Assembly: GCA_963920635.1 (NCBI GenBank)
Contig: OY987298.1
Span: 23,159,647-23,223,646 of the forward strand
Direction of reading: 5' to 3'
DNA: 64,000 nucleotides
Source of the DNA: Pseudeuparius sepicola
Taxonomy: Eukaryota > Arthropoda > Insecta > Coleoptera > Anthribidae
Both the position numbers and the translations under genes were made by a program. Position 1 is the first letter of the stretch. Every line of letters starts with the position of its first letter. Positions 55,681 through 64,000 of the stretch are shown in pieces. Under the pieces are notes generated by a model. It searched no databases. It was not told where the DNA came from and was given only the letters and a program-made list of their open reading frames with translations.

Positions 55681-57059
55681 TACAGGGTGTAACTTTGATA
55701 AGTACAGAAATTTTAAGGGCAGGTCGGGAAAAATGCACTTGTTACGCCTATGCAATTAAAATTTTTCTAAAGTGCATATTAACGTCAGAAATAATTTTTT
55801 TTAAAACGCTATTAAAACCCCTTTTTCCGACGCTACGGCCATGGGTCCTTGACCTTGCCGGGACCAGCTGGAACTGAGGCCGGTTCCGGCGGATCCCCCC
55901 CAATTCCGCCGTGCAGCGTTGTCAGACGTATAGCTCTTTCACAGTATTTCAGGAATAGTCTTTCAACTAGTTTTTGAACAAATCTTTAATGGTTCTTTTA
56001 GCGAATAGCATGCAAAAAAACTACCTTTCGGATGCCTGGATGATTTTCCTTGCGGGTGTCGTACTCCTTTCTTATGTTATCCAAAAATCCTCTCGAAAAT
56101 CACAAGAAGCACTAGGTAACTGGTTGCCAGTCGAATCGCTTTTTCCGAGGCTTTTTCGCAGTATTTGAAGAATATTGACGCAACCATGTATCATTTGATG
56201 CATGTGGAGATTAAATAAATAAATAAATAATTTTTGGACAACTCCTTAAAGGTTCTTTTAGCGAATAGCTCGACGAATAGGTAGCATGAAAAAGCCTACC
56301 TTTGAGATGCATCGATTATTTTTACTATTTTCTTGTGTTTAGATACTATCCAAAAATCTTCACAAAATCACATAAAGCACTAAGTACCTACCTAACTAGT
56401 GGCACTGTTTTTATACGATGGTCGCGAAGGTATAACACTTCATAGTCTCTTTTTACGGAAATACGAACAAAACACTTGTTTTTTTTTTTCACTGCACACT
56501 TAAAGCGGCGCGATGCCAAATATTAGGGACGTCTCGGTTTCCCTCAGCTGATTTATTCCAACGGGGACTCGACTAGGTGGATTGTACAATTAGATCCATA
56601 CCGTATGCGTCTAATAAAACCCGAATTTTCGCGAACCCTTGAAGCTGCTTCTTTTATCCTCGCGCGTAATTGGGGTACCTAGTAGGAACCTATCTAGCAC
56701 TGTTTTCATACGAAGGCCGCGAACGTTTAACACTGCATTTCTTAACGGAAATATGAAAAAATCACTTGTTATCACAGGTTTGGACATCACTGCTGGTCCA
56801 AAAAAATGGCGAACGGATCTGGAAAAATGTACAGAAGCAGGTTCAGTTCCGACGACAGTTCGTAAAACAAAGCAAAGTAACGGAACAATATCGGTTAGCG
56901 AGACGCGACGTTTGCATACGCGTCCACGTTTTGGAAACAGAATTGTTATACCACAGAATAGCCACACGTAAGGCATTCTGTATAATAATAAATTGCTTGT
57001 TGAAGCTGGCGCTCCCAAAAATTACAGGCGGACGCGGATCGATATCAATCAGCTGTTAA

Positions 57060-57860
57060 ATCCCAAAATCGGACGGACGATCTTCGACTAGCGCGTCGGC
57101 TACGGCGCGGCGGTACGGTGACGGAGACGGCGTACGTGCGCACAAGCTTTCCCCCATACCATTCAATACCACTATTCGGTGTTGCCGTTTATGCCGACAT
57201 GTCCCCAAACTGACTTAAAGTCCCTTAAATCCGATTTTTGATTTTCGCGGATTTATACGGGGTTTCATTCGTTATAAGTTAATCTACTATCTCGAATAAT
57301 TATTACGCACAAAAACGGGTAAATCCATGTAAAAATCCACTACACAATTAAATTTATACGGAATTAAATTACTAAATCAGGTAAATTTTCAGCACACTTG
57401 GCAACATAGTAGCGCCGCCCCGAGAGAAGTAGGGGCCGCGAGCCGCGAAGGGCTAATATCGTGCACTAGTTATGAGTAGTGGGGATCACCTGTAGTGTCG
57501 ATGTCAAGTGGCGCCCCGCGCTTGCGCTCCTCGCCCAGCTGTAATTTAGTAGGTCGGCCGGGCCGGGCGGCGTGGAAATGGAGCAAAATCGAGTGAATCA
57601 GTGCCAGTGAATTCATTCGTAATTGTAATTATTGCGCGATTCGGCGCGGCGTCGTTTTTGTGTGAAGTTGGCGTCGGACGCCAGCGCCCGACGCCAACGT
57701 CATATGCCCGCGCCTGGCGAATCTCGGCGAAGGAATGTCGGGCAGTAGTCAAGGGCACGCAGAAGCTTAAATTCACCAGGAGGAGTCGCTGTTTTTCGGT
57801 TTTTGGGGACATTACGCGACATTTCGCCACCAAGTTTTTACGAAAAGTAAGAGGAATGGT
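57060..57860 (+). promoter_or_regulatory. CpG-rich block, possible promoter/5' leader
   Basis: The block has dense CpG, short upstream ATGs with quick stops and a candidate donor (AAAAGTAAGAGG, about 57845). It contains a stable hairpin, GTTGGCGTCGG/CCGACGCCAAC, at about 57666-57697. These traits fit an untranslated first exon with promoter, but no TATA or initiator was pinned down. Because it lies inside the TIR-bounded unit, it may be captured sequence. Confidence 0.3.
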
Positions 57861-58109
57861 AAGGAATTAACTTGAGAGAGTTCCGAAACGGCAAAGGGTT
57901 AAAAAATGCGGAAATGATAAGCACGCCAATTTGACAGTCTTCCCCAACTATTTTCGGAACCGAATAATTTTTTATTTACAACCATGTATGTAATATCGAC
58001 ATTTCTGACTTTTTAGAAGTTTGAAAGTGTCAATTTTTTGACTTTTACTTCCCGCCCTCCCGCCCGGGTGGAAAGTTTACTTTATCTCGAGACACCTCGG
58101 TGTGTAATA

Positions 58110-58435
58110 TACTATTAAAAGTAGACAATAGACAGGACAACAACCCTGAGGGGGTTTAAAAGTGGCGCACCTTCAGGCAAGGGTAGAAAAATATTAAAAA
58201 CGATGAACAAATCGGGGCCGCGCGTTAAATTCACATCAAATGACAGTCTTCCCCCACTTTTTTCGGAAACGAATAATTTTTTAAAAGTAGATAATACATA
58301 GAACCACAACCCTGAGGGGGTTTAAAGGTGGCGCACTATCGGGCAAGGGTTGAAAAATATTAAAAACTATGAACAAATCGAAGCCGCGCGTTAAATTCAC
58401 GTCAAATTACAGTCTTCCCCCACTTTTTTCGAGAT
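58110..58435. repeat. Tandem duplication of about 170 bp
   Basis: AACCCTGAGGGGGTTTAAA followed by GTGGCGCAC, GGCAAGGGT, TTAAATTCACRTCAAAT and ACAGTCTTCCCCCACTTTTT occurs twice in a row. Part of a third copy lies upstream near 57935. Confidence 0.8.
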
Positions 58436-58659
58436 GATAGGGCTACAGGCGAACACTCGCTAAAAAAAAGTAACGCGCCGCTGCTCTACGCTCTACCCTA
58501 TGGGTGGTTGTGGAAATTTGCAATTTTTACAGATAATTTGTATTTTAAAACAAATACTTTATTCAGTTGATTGCCGATCAGAAATTTATTATCCCAAGGT
58601 GTCCCAAGAGATGGCTAATTATTAGTATAAAAAAATTGCGGCCTGAAAATCAGTTGTAA

Positions 58660-58690
58660 AATAGGTAGGTAGGTAGGTAGATACCTACTC
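58660..58690. repeat. (TAGG)n microsatellite
   Basis: About five TAGG units are followed by the partly inverted ATACCTAC. Such words recur through the window. Confidence 0.8.
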
Positions 58691-59599
58691 CACAAAAGAC
58701 TTGTCAAAAAATTATGAGTGTGAAATCAGCAATGAGTTTTCTAGCAATGACTTCTCCGAGCGGCGCTCGGATACATTTCTGCTGCCTAGGGACTTAAAAT
58801 AACAGTAAAGTGATAAAAACTGACGTGTTTGTTAAATTATTGTGTGCGCCTGTGAAGAAAGCAATAAACAGTTCGTCACAGCAACCGACATCATAAAAAA
58901 ACGTGGATACCTACCAGCAGTAATTTTCAAAGGTACCTAGGTACCTAATTCTGCAAGCAGATTTATTCCACTCTGACATGCGGCAACGTCGCGGTATTCC
59001 CCTTCCTAATCTAACGTTATTCCCCTCCATCTCCTAGGGAGAGGTTAGACCTCCCCTCTAAGCGCTTCTAGTGACGATCCAGCGGCGTGCATTGAGCACG
59101 GATAAAGATTGATTTGCCCCATTTTCTAAACATCGATTAAAAAAAAATTTTTTTTCATTTTTCGGTTTTATGAACGTCCCCGATTACGTGGTTAAAATTT
59201 CTGTACCTATCAAAGATACACCCTGTATATGCATAGATATATCTATATATATTCTACATACATTATTAAGTTACTAATTTATACTGTAATCATTTTAAGT
59301 TTTTTCAACAAAAACTACGTGAAATCAAAACAAAGAAATCTTTACCCCTCTATATCATGGAAACCGTTCACTTTACCATAATTCTGTATATAACAATTCA
59401 TGTTCGGAATTTACTACATATTCGCGCAAAACTGTGAAAAATCAGAATTTCCTGCCCTTTTCACCCCCTCCCCCCGAAACCCGACGCTGGTGGTGGTGTA
59501 ACTTTTTAGTACTAATTCTTAGGAGGGTATGGAACTATTTCGCGCTAGAAAGGACTTTTTTTTGGGTTTGGCCTAATTTTGTGTTAGTTTTTTTATTTG

Positions 59600-60420
59600 A
59601 AAGGGTATACCTACAGAATGGCCCCATTTAAATTTGAAGAAAAAATTCCACCCGTATGGGTGGAAAATAGGGGATGAAATTTCATATTGGACCGATTTCG
59701 ATGATTCTTTCTTTATTGGAAAGGGGATACCTTAGGTGTGGTCCCATTTAAATTTAAAGAAAAAAATCCACCCCTAAGGGTAGATAAATAGGGGATGAAA
59801 GTTCATATTGGACAGATTTGGATGATTCTTATTTTATTAGAATAAAGGGGTTATCTTAGGGGTGGTCACATTTACATTTGAAGAGAAAAATTTCAATCCT
59901 AAGGGTGGACGAATAGGGGATGGAATTTAATATTGGACCGATTTCTATCATTCTTAATAATTCACTAAAAAAGAAGAAATAAAAAAATTTTAGCAAAAAA
60001 ATTAAAACCGACTTTGCCCGTATGCACACTCCACTGAAAATTAAAAAAAAAAAATAACAAAAAATAACATTGACTTCACAAATTTGCCCGTATGCACATT
60101 TCAACTAAAATTTTAGAAATATTTTCTCTTTCTAACTTGAGTTATCTTTGGAATCGGTGACAGTAAGTTATGATGTATGAAGGATATGATGTATTATATT
60201 CATATCTAAAAAGATTTACATTCCTTGCCTGACTGTCACCAAGAGAAAGAGAAAGAGAATTTAGAAAGAGAAAAATATTTGTAAAATTTTAGTTGAAATG
60301 TGCATACGGGCAAATTTATGAAGTCGGTGTTATTTTTTGTTAATTTTTTTTTTCATTTTTAGTGGAGTGTGCATACGGGCAAATTGTTGAAGTCGGTTTT
60401 AATTTTTTTTATTTATACAG
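59600..60420. repeat. Inverted relative of the 190-1025 element, with complete hairpin
   Basis: About three units of the 120-bp tandem repeat (59600-59960) are in opposite orientation to 480-1025. A foldback follows whose arms (about 59985-60155 and 60235-60415) share AAAACCGACTT, TTTGCCCGTATGCACA and ACTAAAATTTTAGAAATATT. This copy shows the family as a hairpin arm pair beside a tandem array. Confidence 0.75.
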
Positions 60421-61924
60421 CTGTTTGATTTAGATACGTGCCACATTTTCAACTTTTTCATTAGTAGGCATATAAATCAGTGGAAAAGACGCGTGTTCCA
60501 ACTGTCCCAGCAACAAGATAAATGTTAGCGCTTCGTCCCTGCGGTTTGTTGGAAACTCACCCGAAACTCCTATGAATCAAATGTTGAAATTAATCGCGAA
60601 ATACCGGAAAAAAGCTAGACACCATCCGTTCCGTGTGGGTTAATTATGTGAAAGTATATTTCGGGGCTTTTGAGAAAACCGCCACTAATCTTTCGCTCAC
60701 TGGATGTTTGTCTCTCGGTGTGAATTAGACTTAAAAATAAACAAGCGGTGGCCCTGTTTCGTAACACTTCGCGATATCCAACATTTTTATATTTCCCGGA
60801 ACACGAGCGGGCACCAATTGCTAATAGCCAGAGTTTGTTTTTCGCGGAAATTAGGACGGCTAAACGTTTGGAGTAAGTTTATTGCGCATCGCTATTGTGA
60901 TCCGCAAGTAGTTATTTCGAAAGAGAGTAAATTTAGGTCGAAAATAATGGATCCAGACACAATCCAATAAAACTCGGTTTGGGAACAGAAATAAAAGTTT
61001 TATTTCGTAACGCTCGTCCTTGAGAGGGAACCACAACACAAGGCAGAACAAAATATTGACTTAAAAAATGTAGCCATCAAATAAATCCTGTGAATTTCGG
61101 AAACTTTATATTTTATTATTTGTATAATTGAAGTAGCGACAAGTAAATGGAACGGCGTCAATTTTTAGACAGAAATATAAATAAGATTTTATCGAAAAGC
61201 TCATGGTTATATTTTCGTGTGAGTGTGATAAATAATAGATGGCATCTTGTGAAATATGTGGAATCCGAAAGTAGGTATACAACGATTTTTTAAATATTTA
61301 TTCTTTATGTCAATGTAAAGTTCATTTTATTAAAAAATGAGAAGTTTGCGTTATCGAATTCGATTATTCATTTGACATTGATTTGCAACCTAGTCTATAT
61401 TTTCTGAGGGCCTTTTATTTTCAAGTTATCAAAGTGGTATCCATTTGCATCAAAACATTGCATAATAAACTCATAAACTGTTACATACCTGAATGAATAG
61501 CCCTTTTAGCCACCAACTTTGGAAGATTTGTTGTTTATCTTTTTGAATAATCCAAATAGAGGTTTTTAGGCTGCTTGACAGAGAAAGCTAACTCAAGATT
61601 CAACGTCAACTTTTTTAAATAGTCCGAAAAAATAGGAATGTATGACGTATTAATAAACAAAAGTAACTATTCTGACAGATAGAGAAAGAGTTGAAACAAA
61701 AATAGGGTTGATAAGTATCATACCAGCCTTCACTGTCTAATATGGATCTACCAGTTTTCAAACTGAGGCGCTAGACTACGACAGCTGTTTCTTCTTATCA
61801 TATCAAGGCAGCTACAACCCTCGTCGAACAATTGAAACTGAAATGATGGCGATTATAGGTACCTACTCGTAAACTGGTAGATTGGTGTAGAATGACAAGA
61901 CAAACACGCGAAGAAGTAGTAATA
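60421..61924. other. Unassigned interval, partly unique
   Basis: About 60480-61050 is of mixed composition without repeats. Its short frames have no recognisable motif. It could be conserved intronic or regulatory DNA. The remainder is AT-rich and featureless. Confidence 0.3.
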
Positions 61925-62645
61925 ACACAGGTTACCCACCAGTGGTTCTATAGTCCTCCTTACGGCAGAATGCGTGCGACGCAAGGGGGAAGAACTCGTA
62001 AATATTATAGAATTAGTGACAGTTCAGGGGCGTAGCTCAATTTTGTGGAACTCACTGACTTAATTTTCATATAATTGATATTTAATTTGTAATTAATATT
62101 ATTCTTAACGGTGATGCTTTAGACTATGGAGGAAGGCAAACCCTTATAACATTGGCAATTATTTCTCTTGCTTAGTCCCTGTTTACTCATTTTGCGCACG
62201 TTAACTCCCGAACATACGAAACGCCACTGAGCTCTCTGCCAAGCTTGCCGGCCGCGGCGGCCGAAAAAGTGAGCGCTGTGTGGTAGCCCAAAAACGCAGT
62301 TAACTTTACGTACCATAGAAACAGGCACAAAGTGCGTTGGCTAACTGGTTTTGTCGGCCGTTTCGCTGGCAGAAGTGCTTTGTTGCCGTATTTCAAAGGT
62401 GATGGTAGACGCGACGATGTTGAAAAAATATAATAGGTGTTTTATCACACCGCGTTAATAATAAATGATAAACAAAAATGGGTAAGTGGTCCCGTGATGC
62501 GAGCTTTATTTTTTCGGTAAACAGAGTTGAGAAATTCGGCTTCAATATGCTAAAACTTGTATTCGCCCATAAATAACGACTACTCGTATAGGAAATCTCG
62601 CAACGCTGCCCGCATTCTTTAGAAACGTTTTCATTCCTGCGTTGA
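61925..62645 (-). mobile_element. Inverted copy of the 42336-43025 element
   Basis: It matches 42336-43025 in reverse complement along its whole length. It includes the minus-strand start MSKQG near 62192, followed here by a different frame. The shared edge words are GAATGCGGGCAGCG-type at the right and ACTATGGAGGAAGGCAAACC inside. The two copies differ by substitutions and small indels, so they are old. Confidence 0.65.
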
Positions 62646-62666
62646 ACCCTACTACATGGCACTATA

Positions 62667-64000
62667 CAGGGTGTTCACTTTCAAAATGCCCACCATTAGT
62701 ATTTTTGAAACGGTAAGAGCTACAAGGTTGGTTAAATTAGACAAAAGTTGCGCATTTTGTTTCAAGAATATATAAAGAAATTTGACATAGCTCACGTGGT
62801 TACTAAAATAACCTGAAAAAACTGAAAACTTCCACTTTTTTATTTTGTCCGTAACTTTTTTAATATCACACGGAATTGAATGAAATTTGGTGGAATTACG
62901 TAATTAGGTACGGGCTTTCGAATGCACTATTCAGAAAAATTCTCTGCCTACTGGATCTTTAGGTGTTCATAACCAAATTTCGATTTTCTTATAGCGGCCA
63001 TATTGGATTTTACCACCATTGGATAGAGCAAAAAATTAAGAATACAACCATGTATCACAACACCTAATTAAACCCACTTAAATGTCAAATTTCTAATATT
63101 TTAAATATTTTGAAGCCAGGCAGTAGGCCATGATTCCGAAAACAATATCAATAACTGTCACCTAATAAACAGAAACGTCAGTTAGTTCCCATAACCTTTG
63201 TTAACTACTTAAAATTGCGTGTTAACCGTCTTAAGTGACTAAAGCTTATTGAATCATGCCCCAACAATATCCAATAAATGAAAGATTGGATATGTACAAT
63301 GTTTATATTCGAAAATACCGTAATTCTAGCCAGTATCAAGAATTATACCCCGAACGAAGGCAGCCTAACAGAACTATTTTCCGAAGGTTGTGTAGGCGTA
63401 TGGAAGCGGATGCGACGTTACAAAACAAAAGAAGAAATGATTTTGTAAGAGCTAGAGGAGCTGTAAGTGAAATCAATGTTTTGGCTCAAATTCATTTAAA
63501 TCCATAGACATCGCAAAGGAAAATTGCTAGGGAATGTGGTTTGTCGTTAGGGGCAGTTAACAAGATTTTAAAAAACACAGATACCATGGCTTTAAAATTC
63601 AACCCGTACAAATGTTACTTATTTATTGCCGGGGGACTAAGGCCTGCCGGTTAGATACTGACCCCTGCCGCCATCTATCTATTTATTAGTAGGTATTTAG
63701 TTTCTCGTTCCTATTAAAATAACGTTAAATAAATAAACTTTTGACATCAAATTTGACGTTTCTGTTTATTAGGTGACAGTTATTGATATTGTTTTCGGAA
63801 TCATGGCCTACTGCCTGGCTTCAAAATATTTAAAATATTAGAAATTTGACATTTAAGTGGGTTTAATTAGGTGTTGTGATACATGGTTGTATTCGTAATT
63901 TTTTGCTCTATCCAATGGTGGTAAAATCCAATATGGCCGCCATAAGAAATTGGTTATGAATACCTAAAGATCCAGTAGGCACAGAATTTTTCTGAATAGT
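62667..64000 (+). mobile_element. Mariner-like element with long TIRs, cut by window end
   Basis: CAGGGTGTTCACTTTCAAAA follows TA at 62665-62666. The left arm from 62929 to about 63185 is mirrored from 63755 to 64000. Extrapolating, the right end should lie about 260 bases beyond the window. Only the N-terminal part of a transposase is present between the arms. Confidence 0.8.
63256..63640 (+). pseudogene. Mariner-like transposase N-terminal fragment
   Basis: The frame starts MPQQYPINERLDMYNVYI and carries YPERRQPNRTIFRRLCRRM, the same helix-turn-helix signature as the transposase at 16360-16590. After a TAG at 63505-63507 the frame goes on with SQRKIARECGLSLGAVNKIL, a second helix-turn-helix, and then runs into non-coding sequence. 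The catalytic part is deleted. Confidence 0.75.

Larger units (their letters stand above)
55683..59225. mobile_element. 3.5-kb TIR-bounded unit with GC-rich core
   Basis: CAGGGTGTAACTTTGATAAG with its following AGTACAGAAATTTTAA is mirrored by the end at 59191-59225, with about 2 mismatches in 35. TA flanks both ends. Inside are a direct duplication near 55975/56230 (TTCTTTTAGCGAATAGC) and another near 56405/56700 (CACTGTTTTYATACGA). A GC-rich block lies at about 57060-57860 and a tandem repeat at 58110-58435. No transposase was recognised. It is either a large non-autonomous element that captured host DNA or two related MITEs in opposite orientation. Confidence 0.55.

Overview
This is AT-rich insect nuclear DNA. 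It is eukaryotic because spliced exons with GT..AG borders, TATA-type promoters and many classes of eukaryotic DNA transposon are visible. The transposon mix is Tc1/mariner foldbacks, piggyBac, hAT, pogo/Tigger-like and a Dong/R4-type retrotransposon in (TAA)n. Together with frequent TAGGTACCTA-like words, it suits a large repeat-rich insect genome. A beetle or hemipteran is a guess; the order cannot be fixed from this window.

One host gene can be followed on the + strand. Its exons are at 10056-10231, 20578-20803 and 27340-27713, with matching splice phases. A second promoter (TATA at 27105, Inr near 27137) has its own 14-codon first exon (27179-27220). That exon joins exon 27340-27713 in the same phase as exon 20578-20803 does, so two N-termini are predicted. 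The gene is not recognised. Its N-terminal part is low-complexity (Ser/Arg, polyQ, polyGly) and the rest lies beyond the window or in undetected exons. Almost all other sequence is intronic or flanking DNA filled with transposons.

Layout: 0.2-1.0 kb is a tandem-repeat element, with an inverted relative at 59.6-60.4 kb. 1.0-3.4 kb is a dead Tc1 transposase broken by a piggyBac (TTAA duplication) and a 35-bp perfect palindrome (8-bp duplication). 5.2-10 kb holds minisatellites and several TA-flanked foldback elements. 10.5-12.2 kb is a foldback element split by a hAT relic with a perfect 8-bp duplication. 14.8-19.9 kb holds three long-inverted-repeat elements; the first carries a nearly intact mariner-like transposase and abuts the second. 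24-31.9 kb has further MITEs, including a family with a shared promoter-like block. 36.5-37.3 kb is a hairpin cluster with three tRNA-like copies. 38.8-41.2 kb holds a GC-rich foldback element and a decayed element with a PHD-finger remnant. 45.2-47.85 kb is a whole pogo/Tigger-like transposon with two overlapping frames joined at an A7 heptamer. 49.6-53.3 kb is an apparently intact Dong/R4-like retrotransposon inside TAA repeats. 54.3-55.1 kb is a hAT element. 55.7-59.2 kb is a 3.5-kb TIR-bounded unit with a GC-rich core. 61.9-62.65 kb is an inverted copy of 42.3-43.0 kb. 62.67 kb to the end is an unfinished long-TIR mariner-like element.

The strongest leads are the A7 overlap in the pogo-like transposon, the nested Tc1/piggyBac/palindrome locus, the alternative promoter with a myristoylation-type first exon, the tRNA-like hairpin cluster and the MITE family with a promoter-like block.
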